A stretch of DNA of 64,000 nt from Pithys albifrons albifrons (lineage: Eukaryota; Chordata; Aves; Passeriformes; Thamnophilidae). Both the position numbers and the translations under genes were made by a program. Under the pieces are notes generated by a model that did not search any database, was not told where the DNA came from, and saw only the letters and a list, made by a program, of their open reading frames with translations. The DNA is taken from assembly GCF_047495875.1 (NCBI RefSeq), contig NC_092460.1, positions 37,672,054 through 37,736,053 on the forward strand, in the 5' to 3' direction. Positions 12,401 to 24,396 of the stretch are shown here, in pieces (position 1 is the first letter of the stretch; each line of letters begins with the position of its first letter).

Positions 12401-14506
12401 TTGAGTTCATTATTTAATTAGAAGGAAGAAAAATACTTCCAATTAAGTTTCATATATACCTCCACTTGGCAATGTCCTTTCTAACTCTCCACTGAACTTT
12501 ATAATAAAGTATCAGAAATAGAGATGGTTGCTCAGATAATGTGCACCAACTGCTCTCCAAAGTCCTTCAATAATATTTAACAAAAAAGGGATAAAAAAAC
12601 TCTAATGAAATACATTCCAGTGATATATATTCAGAAAATCTGTAAATAAAGACTCCAATAGAAGAAATTTTAGCTCCTGAAATAATATTATTCCTTCATG
12701 GTTTACTATTATGATCTCTTTTGGAAGCCATCAAGGATATGTGAAAAAGTACAGGTAAATATCCAGAAAAGCATTTAGCTTAATCTTTTTCATACAGTGA
12801 CCAATTTCCCTATTGCTTTTTCAGCTTATCTTCCAGATTGGTTGTAACTGATTAAAAGAATAATGCAGTGCAAATTCCAGCTTATGAACATCGGCTTCAT
12901 ATGCTCAAAAGGATTAGTAAAATGTATTTTGATTAATTTTTTTCAAAGGAAGAGAGTATTTTTATAAACTCCATCCCTTTTCAATCAGGAATAAAAATAC
13001 ATTGGTGGCTACATACTGCAAAAGTATGGGAAACTGGACCACTTTTTGTTTCAGACCCAGGCCACCCAAGATATGAGAGGATTTGGCAGCTTTCAGAAAG
13101 TATCACATGAGACTAGTTTGACAGACAAACAAAATGAAAATAACCCAATGGTTATGCTTCACTGAGTACAAGGCAATGACATCAGAGGCCTTTACTCATA
13201 TAGAAACATTTTCATTTTGAAAATCTCAGATACTTTTTAAATTCCTACCTTTTCAAAAATTTTTTGCATTGACTCTACTTTTACCAAAAATCATGATTTC
13301 CTTACATTTTCTATAAGCAAATTTATGTCAATTCTATGGAAAGTCTCAAAAACCCCTCCAAAACAATCCTAACCTCACAAGATCTCTCTCCAGGTTTTTT
13401 CCTGTTTTTATCCGAGGTATAAAGATCAGATAAGGAATGTGCAAATACAGAAAATAATTTGCTTAGCTACTCCGAGTATTTGAATAGTTCAGACATCAAC
13501 CCATCTTTGAATTATTAATTATCATTATTTTTATTGTCTTGTTATATTGATTCTTCTGTTATTATAGGGCTATTATTATATTACTATAGCTGTGTCCATG
13601 TGTCCACAGGTCTAAGTTTTCTGTGCTTCTTCTGTGTCACAGGCTTTGCTGGACACAACAGACATCTGAGAGATCTTTGTAGCTCAGACCAGAGTAAGGA
13701 CATTCTATATACAGCAAGGTAATGAAAACACACAGAAAACACTGTGCCTGAGATCACTGCAGTCCTTAATGATGCGTCAGGTACTCCAGACTTCACACCT
13801 AAGCAAAGTCAACTTGCTTAAAAACAAAGTCTACCAAGTGAATATCCTCTAGAGAACAACAGCAGATCCTACAAGCCAGCAGGCTTTGCACAGATGAGTA
13901 AACAGATAACACTGGAGAGTGAATTTCATTCCCCCATAAAAGCTTTTGTGGTCCCCAAACATACAAACAGTAAGTTCATCTACAACAAGAGGTGCTGAAG
14001 GGAAAGACTGAAGGGTTCCTAGTGTTATAAATTTCTGTAGAAATGAGCAAAAAAGGGCAATTCTCAGATGAATTATCACTTCACTCATTGAAGCTTAATT
14101 TTTTATTTCCCATTAATGTTCCTAACTTTCCTCTGTGCTATAGCAGAATTAAACCACTAAACTTACCTGCAGTGTGGACAAGTGGGGTTCAGTCTCCCTG
14201 CCTAAATTAGGAGAAATCTTGGAAGCAAATCTGGGGCCTGAAGGAAGAAAGCAGAGAGTTGAACCAGTCTCTCCCACTTCCTCGTACCTCAGCAACCCAC
14301 TTTGTCTCCTCCAAACAGCACTTTGCCAAAATGGAAATGTTCCAAAATTTTGGTACAAAATTGTTTTGTGCTGCTAGATCCCAGTACATAACCAGAGGAA
14401 GGCACCAGGATCAGAACTATTGTGCATTTAGACTGTCTAGTATGACTTTTTATTTTTAAACAATGGCTGTTTTCTTGCTCCACAGATACCTTTGCTATTC
14501 ATTAGA
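9481..14506. other. Unique-looking AT-rich DNA, no gene seen
   Basis: No open frame of convincing length or composition, no RNA gene and no repeat family was recognised. The first 300 bp after the CpG-rich segment have a pyrimidine tract and an AATAAA-like motif, as noted for the CpG island. Confidence 0.5.
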
Positions 14507-14511
14507 CACAT

Positions 14512-15256
14512 TGTCCTAGTTCAACAGCCAGAAACAGTTTATAACTTTGTGGGTGTGTCCAAAGCTGTGTATTCTACACCCTCTATCTCATTTCTCATGA
14601 ACTGTTAATAATGGACCATTTGCAGCAGCTGCCCAGGGCACACCTGATCCCCCAGGATGCAAGCTGGGTGTTAAAGAAGCCTGTGAGACAGAAGCTGTGA
14701 TAACGCCCTTCTGGGGAGTCGTTAGCACCTTCACACCCAGCCTGAGGGGTCATGTCTGCTAATGGGCCATCAATGATTCCAAAAACATCCCATGATTCAC
14801 GGAGTTAGATCACCCATTGTGGAACTCCCCGCCCTGGGGGAGGTACTGGGCATTCCCACCTGAACCAGAGGGCATATAATCTTGGGGTTTGGGGACTTCT
14901 GGTACTAGTCATTGGATCCAGAGGAGGACCAGAACCTCAACAGAACTGCGACCACCATTCTCGACCAGACTACGACCACCACTCTCAACCAGACTGCAAC
15001 CGTCATCTGCACCAACAAGCTTTCTCCCTTCCTTGGGCTCAGGGAAACCACATGGGTCTCAGCACAGGGACTAACGAACCTCATTCTGTTTGTACCCTGG
15101 GGTACTGGGCTGTATATCTGGGTTTTGTTGGTTAAAACCAATTTCTCTTTGTATCGTTGTATTTAATGTAGTATTTTTATTAAATTGTAACTCTGATTTA
15201 TGATCTCTTTCATGTTGCGTTTATTTCTTCTGCCAGTTTACCTTTAAACCAGCACA
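14512..15256 (+). mobile_element. Solo LTR, family A, copy 1
   Basis: The element begins 'tgtcctagttc', ends '..ccagcaca' and is flanked by an exact 5-bp duplication 'cacat' (14507-14511 and 15257-15261). That proves an integrase-mediated insertion followed by LTR-LTR recombination. A TATA-like 'catataat' lies near 14873-14880 and an ATTAAA near 15178. It carries three 24-bp tandem units (14936-15007). The minus-strand element at 30329-31042 is the same family. A 5-bp duplication fits class III (ERV-L-like) or some class I elements. Confidence 0.9.
14936..15007 (+). repeat. 3 x 24-bp tandem repeat inside LTR
   Basis: Three adjacent 24-bp units begin 'ctcaacagaactg', 'ctcgaccagacta' and 'ctcaaccagactg'. 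They lie just downstream of the TATA-like box, so probably in R/U5. The second copy of this LTR family (30.3-31.0 kb, minus strand) has only two units, so the number varies between copies. Confidence 0.85.
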
Positions 15257-15261
15257 CACAT

Positions 15262-16555
15262 GTTGTGACCTGTTTATGTTGGTCACATCCTCTGTGTAAA
15301 ACTTTTAAGACATTTTAGCTTTTTATTATTATGTATTTAGCTATTGTAGTGCTCAAGTGTGGCTGGCTCACCTTGGGCAGTGTAAATCAAGTGGGACAGT
15401 AGTGAGTGATGAAAGATTTTTTAAAACTCTGACAAACTGGCTGAACTCTTTTCGTTGTGGTTTTAAGAAACTTATATTCCCTCTCCTGAAGATGTAGCAT
15501 ATTCCAAAGCAAACTGAAAGTTAAATTTTTATCTTCCCCTACAAACTGTGCCTGAGTGTCTCCCGTGAATATTTTCAGATTTAACTCCCTTTTTATAAAA
15601 CACCCACACAAACATGACAAATGCTGAGAATACTGATTCTAATTCTCTACACACAGTGTCCTTTTCCTGTTAAATCAACAGCAAATCCAGACTCTCACAC
15701 TGGTATATTTTGAAACTCACCCTAATGAGGAGCTGTCATTTATAGAACTATTCAGGTGATCTTCCATCCTGACATTAGCCACACCAAAACTTCATTTGGC
15801 TTTTAATAAAAGGTGCATCCTGCCCAGGCAAAGATCAACTCTCTAAACACCTTCAACTTGATTGTGTCCTATCCACCATTTCTCATCCTTCACTGCACTT
15901 GCTCCTTCTCTGTCATGTCCAAATCTTTTTATCTTCAGTGCAGACCCCAACAGGAGTCTCTACTGTGCATGGAGGGGACTAGAGTCACCCCTCACAGAGT
16001 TAGGACATCACCATGAATTTAAATTTCTTCAGGCTATCATTCAGGCCTTATAGTCTAGACTCAGCAAGCCTCTCTTTAAACAGGAGATAAGAGCAGGTAT
16101 TTATACCTTGAGATAAATGGAACAACTTCCACTAAAGCTTCCAGAGTCTGGACAAATTCTAATTACTGTAAACATTTCATGTTAATAAAATTGTATGTTT
16201 TTTCTTTTGTTCAATACCCAGTGTTAGCTTTTCACACTTATCCTCTGAACAACAGAATCACCTATTGAACATACAGTATTGAAAAGAACAGCCATCTAAA
16301 AGAGCAGAGTCATACTAATAGGGATGTGAAATGCCCAAAGCGATTTTGAGCTCTACTGAACTCAGAGGATCAGCTGAACTCAAGAGTGACAAATGCGAGT
16401 CTTCATAATGAAAGAGCTACAGATTTTGGTGGGCAGCAGTCTCTGTACAACTGGACCATGTTCTCTTCAGTAGATGTACAGCTTTTATTGTGCAGCTTGC
16501 ACTGTGAAGTGGTTGACCAGAAAAACCTTTTTCACCCCCGAACTCATCTTTATTA
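15262..16555. other. Unique-looking DNA between two LTRs
   Basis: No gene, RNA or repeat recognised. Confidence 0.45.
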
Positions 16556-16560
16556 CATAG

Positions 16561-17595
16561 TGTCCTAGATCTAGGAAAAAGAGGCAGGGTTAGCATTAAT
16601 TGGCTGTAACCAATTATGCATTCTACCCCATTTCATAATTTTTTATGAACTGTCTCTTTAAGCATGGAAGGGAGAACTGCCTGTCCTTGCCTGAGTTGCA
16701 GAAGAGAATGGACGGGGCCCCCCTTTAAAAGCCACAGGGCAGAAGCAGAAGCATCACCATTACCATCTCCCTGGAGGAGCAGGGACAGCCTCTTCGCTGC
16801 AGGCTGGGGTCACTTCATAAGTCCCAGCCAAAAGGGGACCATCCTGAACCCAAAAAAGCATGTCACTGCTTTGCAAGCCACACCACAGGTCACAGCCACC
16901 CTGCTGCAGGTTGGAGCTGCTCCACAAATCCCATCGCCACTGCCATTTCTGGAGGAAGAAAGCCGGCTGCTGCCAGGAGATCCCATGCTGGCATTGCTAC
17001 CCTTGAGATAGCTGCTATTTCTGCTGTTACTGTAGTGACCACTCTCACCCACCAAGAGAGAATCTATGGAGAGAAAAGGGGCCACCCCACTGCAAGCTGC
17101 TCCAGGGTTGGGGTTTTTTTTTTGTTTTTCTTTTTTTTCACTAACTGCTTTGTGCAGACTGTTGTCACTTGCTCACGCCCATAGAGAGAAAGAAAGAGAG
17201 CCTGAAGTCTGCTACAGTTTGCTGCCCTCCCACAGAAAATGTTTGCTGCCTTGTTTTATTTTGTTTTTTCCTGACCTAGTGGTCCAAGGAGGAGTGGGAA
17301 GCTTCTCCACCATTTTGTCTTTGACTCCAGGCAGATCGCATGGCACACAAAGTGCAGGATGGGAGTCATTTTGTCATTGTCCTAGGGGTGGAGAGGACCA
17401 GGTAACATTTTTTTTCCTTTGTCGGTTTAAACCATTTTCCTCTGTATCTCTGAAGTTACAGCTATTTGCTTTTTTAAATTGTTATTTTTACTTGTCTTTC
17501 CTTGTATTGTCACTTCATTATTGGAGAGGGCAGAGGAAATAAAAGAGGAAGGACATTGGAGTTCTAGATCCCCGGTGGTCATCCAAACCACTACA
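16561..17595 (+). mobile_element. Probable solo LTR, about 1.03 kb, related to family A
   Basis: The stretch begins 'tgtcctagatc' and ends '..aaaccactaca'. Flanks are 'catag' (16556-16560) and 'cacag' (17596-17600), a 5-bp duplication with one mismatch. A TATA-like 'cctttaaaagcc' lies near 16720 and an AATAAA near 17537. Its first 100 bases share the 'gcattctacccc-atttcat-atgaactgt' pattern with LTR family A, so the two are probably related lineages. The boundaries rest on TG..CA ends plus the imperfect duplication. A 158-codon frame inside (17066-17542) is pyrimidine-driven and not believed. Confidence 0.6.
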
Positions 17596-17600
17596 CACAG

Positions 17601-18684
17601 TAAACCAGGCAGAATGGTTCCTGAATCAATGATGAATGAGTTTATTATGCAAATTTTAAATCCGTTCATATTTTAACTAGAAGTTGTACAAATTTTTTTT
17701 TTACAGGAAACCAATCAAGAGGCAAGTTACATATAGGCTTGGAGACATCCTACAGATTTTGTAGCCCTTCTTACATTTTCCTGTGCCCTTCAAATGAGGA
17801 AGAGTCATTGCATTTCTGCACAAGTAACTCATTATGCTCAGATGCAGCAGAATAAAGCCAGACTTACAGAGTGCAGTGGTAAACATAAACTGGGAAAGCT
17901 TGGATATTAAGCAATATCTGTACTCCTCAACACCTAAAATTTGAATGTTTTGGTAAAACTGGTCATTGTTTCCTTAGTCCTCTCCTTCCCAGTTCATATT
18001 GACAGAGGATTTTGCGCATTGTTTCTATAAGTCATCTTCTGCTTGTTGTTGTAATCTTTCATGTGCACCTAAATTCTTGCATTCACTCTTGCTAACCTAA
18101 TTCTTCCAGATTTAGGCGAATTTTTGCATTCTGGCAAGAAGGACTATTACAAAAGAGGCTGTCATAAGTCTTACAGTCTTTTCCCATTTCTATTTCATGT
18201 CAAACCAATTGCTGGGATTTTAATCTCTTTGGCTTCAGTTTTCATTTCACAATTATGGGCAGTACTTCACCATGGAAATAATTGCTTAAAAGGCTTAAGT
18301 TTTTTGCCTCTTATAAAATAATGAGCCTTTTTTATTTTTCTAATTAGAAGAGTAATGGAACCTTTCTAAGTCTTCAGACTAGGTCTAAAAATTCCCAGAA
18401 GGAACCATGATGGAAAAATGGCGACTGTGGCATTTCATAGAGAAATTATGTCATCTTCTGTGGTGAAGAGGGGATAGAAAGACCTGAGAAGGGCCATTGA
18501 GAGCCTGTTTGTATTCTCTGGCAAATAAAATAGCCCTTCCACTTTACCCCAGGACTTCCTTTCCCTTAACAACTGTTTCTCCACCACCTTCTCCCTAGAC
18601 AGATTTTACAGCTGCTGAGGGAAAGACAGAAAGGATGAAGGGGTTGCTAAGTCCTAGACAGTTTAGTTTCTCTTGATGTCTCAG
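17601..18684. other. Unique-looking AT-rich DNA
   Basis: Nothing recognised. Confidence 0.45.
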
Positions 18685-18689
18685 GGGTT

Positions 18690-19234
18690 TTTTGATTTTT
18701 GATTTTTTGAATTTTTGTAGATTTTAGAAGTAATTGTAGTAAAATGTAGATTTTGGTGTGTGAGTACTTCTAACAGCTTAAGTTCAGTGTTATGAATACT
18801 AACCCTTATCCCATACCAAGCCATTATATATTCAGTCTTGTTTTCAAGGCAGAAGTCTGAATAATATCTTAAGGCCTGTGCCATGAAACATAAACATGGG
18901 CACACTGATGTCGAAGCCCAGAACACTGGAAGGCCTCCAAGATCCCTACGTACTATGAGGAAGAGAAGGATGATGAAGAGAGGATCCCACTCTCCCTCAG
19001 ACTCAATTTCTGGTGGGGTGTGCTGGGGGCAGGACAGAGATGGACTGAGAGGATGGGTGAACAGGGGATTGGATGGACATTATCATAAAAAACATGGACA
19101 TCAGGGTTTGAGCGTGCACGTCAATATGTATTCCTGTGGGTCCTAGGCCTGGAAATTAAAGGACTTTCCCTTTTTATCTTATCCCACACTAAGTTGACTC
19201 AGAGTCCTGTTTTCTGTGGTGTCTCAAGGCATCA
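18690..19234 (+). mobile_element. LTR family C, copy 1
   Basis: This ~545-bp stretch matches two other places in the window (25959-26505 minus, 36475-37011 plus). Shared landmarks in order are: a T-rich 'tgattttttga' start, 'tagattttag', 'agcagcttaag', the 'gatgaagag' purine block, a 'ggattggatgg..attat' promoter-like part, 'gtatttctg' and 'tttatcttat..ctcagagtcctg'. It ends near 'aaggcatca'. In the other copies the promoter-like part includes 'atattataaaagc', which here reads 'attatcataaaaa'. I could not find a convincing target duplication, so the ends are approximate. No internal retroviral genes are present. Confidence 0.65.
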
Positions 19235-22200
19235 CTCTGGATTCACAGTAAAGAGATAAAGAGGTTGAAACTGCAGACTACTGTCCTAGAAAAACAAGTG
19301 AATTAAAGTCTATCTCTCTCTCATCATCTTTCTGGAGGTAAAAAAGATAAGACCACCCTTTGAGAGTAATTCCAGTGATTAAGCAAAGTCAAGGAATCAG
19401 AGGTGACATTTTGCATACTGTTTCAGAAAAAAAAAGATTCATTTTCAGAATCTGAGTATGAATTATTCCCTTGGCATTAAATTTGAAAGATCCCACTTGA
19501 AAGCATGTATATTTATAATTTAAAAAAACCAAACACCCTATTGAGCACTAGCTTGTAAATTCTACTTTTAGTTTGAAATTTAATGCAAAAATAACCTGAG
19601 TGGCAGATGCTGCTTGTACAACTTAGGTGGAAAGGCAGATGAAAAATAAATCACGTATAGCTTCACAGTTCTACATAACAGCTCATCCTGCATAACATTT
19701 TCCATTACAGGACACTCCTTTTGCAGTAGCTTATAACTTTGCTCAGTATTAAATGTATGAATAGAAGTTTCCATGCTATGTACTTGTGTCATGGTACTTG
19801 ATGACAGTTTGAAGGAGGTTTTTGGTTGGGGTTGTTTTTGCAGGTGTAAAAAAAAAATTGAAGTAAAATGTTGGACCACATGAAAAATGTTCTTGTAGCT
19901 GTTTTTCACAGAGACATTTCAGGCTTCAGAGCACCACAGTTTCAGATTTGATAGAAAGACAGACTCCACATCAGGGCTTTTCCCATCCACGTGGGAAATC
20001 AGTCCAATTTAGTTCACTCAAAGTCTTGTAAGCAAGAGGTAGATTATCAGTCTGGTGCTAACAAAAATCCGACTACACACCACATTATCTTCCAATTGCC
20101 TCAGTGAAAGAGATGAGTGAAGGAAATCAGTACAGAAAGTCTACTGCTCTTAGACTAATATGTTTAATCTATGATTAACAGTAATACCTTCTACCCCAAT
20201 AATTGTCCTCAAGGTCCATCTTCTCAGGCTGAGAATCAAAAGGATTCTCTTCATTTGCTATCTTTTAGTAAATTTTATTTCCAGAGATTTCACAATGTTG
20301 AAGCTGCTTCTCTCCTATCATAGGCTGCTCTGGGCAGCAGCACAGCCTAACACATGCCTACTGGCTTTCTAAAGGGATTTACATTGCCAACATCAGAGCC
20401 TATAGCGTCAGTACCTGCCCATGAGCTACTGTGCAAGCTTCAGCAGCCATCACTCTTCCAGGGATTTTTTTTCTCCCACTCTCAAGAGAAAAAGACCTGC
20501 TCCAAATGAAAATTAAGCAGCATGGAACAGAACAGGAAGAGAAAAAACCACAAGCTTTATTTCTTGGACTATTAATCAGGAGTCTTAAATTATGAGTTTG
20601 TCAAACCCATTGAACCTGGAATAAGATCTTTAAATAATAGTGTGGAACCTTTGGCTGTGTTTGTCAGATGCAGGCATATGCTCTTACTCTTCTTGACCAG
20701 CTTTCAAGACCATTTCAGCTGCAACTACAGAGCTATGAATCTACAGGATTGCATGCATCAACCAGTGCTTACTGGGGCTGGTGAGAGAGATCTACAATCT
20801 GAGGATCTGAGGATCATGCTTCTTAAACCAATTTGCAGGATACGTGTCCCAGAAGCATGTTAAATAGCTCCTAGGTAAAGCCATATATTCACTGATAAAA
20901 ACCTGAAATAGTTCAGAACTCTGTCACAAGTTTTGTTAACATATATAAGGGCAATTCAATTCACTGAAGACCCTGAAGTTCAGTTTTGATCTTCCTTGGG
21001 CATGACCAAGCAGATCAGTCAGTTTTTAATGCTTCCAGCTAGCCTGGCTTTTGCTAGACTCAAATCAAACTTGTTTCCAGAGTCAGCTCAGCTATCTAGC
21101 TGATAAAAACAAGAGGATGGGTAGGATCAAGATGCAGCTGTTGTTACCAAGGAGTCATACTTAATGTGTTTCAGTATCTCAAGATTGTACCTATTTAAAC
21201 AGGGGGAAATGTTTCTGCAGCTTCCAGCAGACCTGCACACGTGCTTTAGGCTCAGTCAGACATTACAAGCATTATCTTCCTAAGGAAATCAATCCATGGC
21301 CTCTGTGTTCAGCCATACAGAGTAAACATCATCGCAAGACACTACTCATTCTGTGAAATGGTTTTAGGTCAGATCAAGATACAATCTAAACCAGATGATG
21401 CACTGGTGAGGTTTACAGTCACAAGTTGGCACCACTTCATACCAGCCCACTTCAAGGCTCCATTTGCCTCCCATGACACAAAAATGTCACTGCTGAGTTC
21501 ATCAAGACCAAGCACAGGTAGTAAGCTGCATGTCTAGCTAGAAAAATAGTAATACAAATAGCCTGGCTTAGGGCTAATGCAGATGCAGAAATCTTTCATC
21601 TTGGTTCTGCTGACTGTTTAATGGAACCCTAATTCTGTGTTATGTCATTTTTTACAACCTATTTTTGATTTGGAGAATAAACAATGAGCCTGGTTCCTTG
21701 GCTGGCAACAGTACAAAGTGACTTTGAACTAACATTCTAGCCTCAGATATGAAGTTAGCTACTGGATGGACATAAATTATGTTCTTGAGTGGTATAGATC
21801 TGCATTGCTTTTAAAAAAACAAATAAAACCATGCCTGTTTCTGCTTCTACATACACCTGTGCAGCTCCCCTGAGCTCAGCATGTGTGTAAATTAGAAGGC
21901 AGTCTTGAATCCATGTGGTCTGCACAAGAACTGTGCCTCCATTCATTCCTCCCCACAAAGCCTGAAGATGCATGCTGGACTGACATGCTAAACTAATTTT
22001 CTGGAATCTGCTTCTGTAGCCAGGCCTGCAAAGCAGGACTGGGTTGCAGTCAGAGGACACTGCTATGGAGCTGATGAGTTGAGTCTGACTAAATATTAGA
22101 TGTTCTGCTTAAAAACAGTTACTTTCCATGCAAAAGTGCCATTTAAATTAGAGGACAGGATCTCTTTTTTTTTAATTTTTGTACATAACAAGCTGTACAA

Positions 22201-24050
22201 GAGCAGCTCTTCACTGTTCTTCCGAGTTTCCCCTACAAATAAAAGAGCCTATGGCAAAAAAACCCCAACCATGCTTATTATGAAAAAAGAATTTTTAACA
22301 CCTGGAATTATTTATGGATATTCTGTTCCCTATCTCATTTACTCCAGGAGGATTCTTCATAGACTTCAGCACCAGTACAAGTTAAAAAGCTATTTTGATC
22401 CTGAACCACAATTCTCACCACATGATGTTGGTTTGGTGTCCTTGTGAAGTTTGAATGACCTCTGACATTTCTCAAGATAAAAGGGAGAGCATCTCTGCTG
22501 GTCTGTCCTCAACAATATTCTGTACATTCACTCTCTTGTGGCTCCTCTCCATGGAAATCCTGAACCGTGTACTATCATTGTACACAGAACTAGTATCATT
22601 TCCAAGCTACAGAGATATCCTGAATGTTTTTTGTCAGTTATTTACTTACAACTAGTGATTAAAAACACTAGAATAGGTAAAAAAGTCTGTAGCAGAGAAT
22701 CTCTAGAATCAAGAGGATCTTAGTGGTTTATGCCAAGACTCACATCTTAGCTGGTATGCAAATTTCAAGCATGCCTATTCTTTTACAGCTCAGTCTATCA
22801 GTTTGCCTATACTGAAGCCCTCTGAGCTTTTGTCTGATAGCATGTTATCTGCAGATTGGTGGTAAAATATAAGGATGCAATGTATTTTTGCTGCCTATTA
22901 TTGTATTATATTGATAGAGTCTCCTTTAATTTCATTGCCCTCACCAAAGGATATGAGGAAAGTACTGTCCACATATAGACTTTTCTGTCTATATTAAAAT
23001 TTCAGCAGTCAGTATCTCAGGCCCAAGGTCAAAGGTCAAAGTAATTTTCCTTATAATTTGGAAATCCATTGAAGGGAAGAATCAGCACTAGCAGACTATA
23101 CTGACAAGTTCCTTCTCAGGGCTCTACCTTAAGGTTCGAGTTGAAAGGCAGAGAATGGAGCCAAGCCTGAAGTTCCTGAGTTTGACTTTTCCATAGAAAA
23201 TGGCAGATTTCTTGTGCTTGCAGAGCAGAAGCTTCCAGCAGCACTTCTACATGCCACATCTCTCCTTGACACAAGGTCTTTCCAAATTGCTTAGCACTAG
23301 TCAGGCATTTTTGTTCTGTTTTAGTCTTAAAGTGCTTCTCCATGGAGAAAATAACTGATATGAAGTATTATTGTGATTGTTTTTTCTCATTAACATTGGG
23401 TAGACCTTTCTCCAGTTCCTTCAGTGTAGGACAACAAGGACTTGATGCATATATAGCTTATTCAACAAAATTGTTGCCCACATGTGGTTTTACTTGAATA
23501 AGGACAGTGATTCTGGAGACTTAATATTCTCTTTTTAATTTTTAATTTATTTTTGTTTGTATAGAAGCTATCTTCAGCCAAGAACTTTTAGTAAATCTTA
23601 ACCTGGATTCTGGCTCTATATTTCTCTTTTTTTCATTTCACACATTTCATTTTGTAAAGACAAAAGTAAAAATTCCAAAACATTTCACAAGTAGAAGAGA
23701 TTCATTTAGGAGGAATTCTTTGTGAAGCAACCAGAGAACATCAAAGCCCTTAAGCTTTTAGAAATTTTCAACTCAACTTTTGAAATACGAAACGTGTGCC
23801 AGACAGTTTTGCCAAATGTTTACATTTCAGTGCATAGCTATACTGCTTATCAGAAGTTCAAATGCTCTTTGTTCCTAATTTCCCACTATTATTCACACTG
23901 CATGCTCTGCTCAAACCCAGTAGCACCCTTTAGCTATGAGAGGTAATAATGCCATTGTCTCACACAGAAGAAACCAAAGACACCCAAGTGCTCAGCGCTC
24001 ACAGCATGCCATAAATCCAGAGTATATGATCAGTGATTTCTCCCTGCATT
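19235..24050. other. Unique-looking AT-rich DNA, no gene seen
   Basis: No recognisable exon, RNA or repeat. All open frames are short and have no familiar composition. Confidence 0.5.
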
Positions 24051-24060
24051 ATCTTTATTA

Positions 24061-24386
24061 AGGGCAGTTAAATGCCTCCCTGACATCCGATCCCGTCAGA
24101 TCTCGGAAGCTAAGCAGGGTCAGACCCGGATTAGTACTTGGATGGGAGACCTCCTGGGAAATGCCGGGTGCTGTAGGTTCTAGTCCTGAGGAACTTCACT
24201 GGCACTGTCCAAGCTTGCTCGGCCATGGCAGATGAACCTCAGGACTTAAACGGTGGGGCCAGTTCTGTCTGTGCATGCTGAGCCTCACCTAAAATCCACT
24301 GCGCAGGCTGGAAGGGTCCACCCACGTGGGGAGAGCCCTTCCCAAATCTTCTTTCGGGAAACCGAGCCACACACACACACACACAC
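24061..24386 (+). mobile_element. 5S rRNA-RTE composite SINE, copy 1
   Basis: The element has an exact 10-bp target duplication 'atctttatta' (24051-24060 and 24387-24396). Order of parts: a remnant 'ttaaatgcctccctg' linker; a 5S rRNA-derived segment (24085-24179); a body matching the RTE 5' UTR at about 283-410; the RTE-like 3' end 'cccttcccaaatc..ttcggga'; and a (CA)n tail. The tRNA head seen in the other copy is missing here, so this copy is 5' truncated or belongs to a 5S-headed subfamily. Movement by RTE machinery is inferred from the shared 3' end. Confidence 0.9.
24085..24179 (+). other. 5S rRNA-derived head of SINE
   Basis: The stretch contains 'gatctcggaagctaagcagg', 'ttagtacttggatgggagac' and 'gccgggtgctgtagg', which are the central and 3' parts of vertebrate 5S rRNA. 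The internal promoter parts (A box 'agctaagcagggtc' and C box 'ggatgggagacc..ctggg') are well kept. The first ~30 bases of 5S are replaced or diverged. It is not a functional 5S gene because the 5' part is not 5S-like and the sequence runs straight into RTE-derived DNA. Confidence 0.92.
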
Positions 24387-24396
24387 ATCTTTATTA

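Noticed and set aside
17066..17542. 158-codon frame in the 16.6-kb LTR
   Set aside because: It is dominated by Phe, Leu and Ser from pyrimidine-rich DNA and has no recognised domain.
24085..24179. Functional 5S rRNA gene
   Set aside because: The 5' part of 5S is not preserved, and the sequence continues into RTE-derived DNA with a target duplication around the whole.
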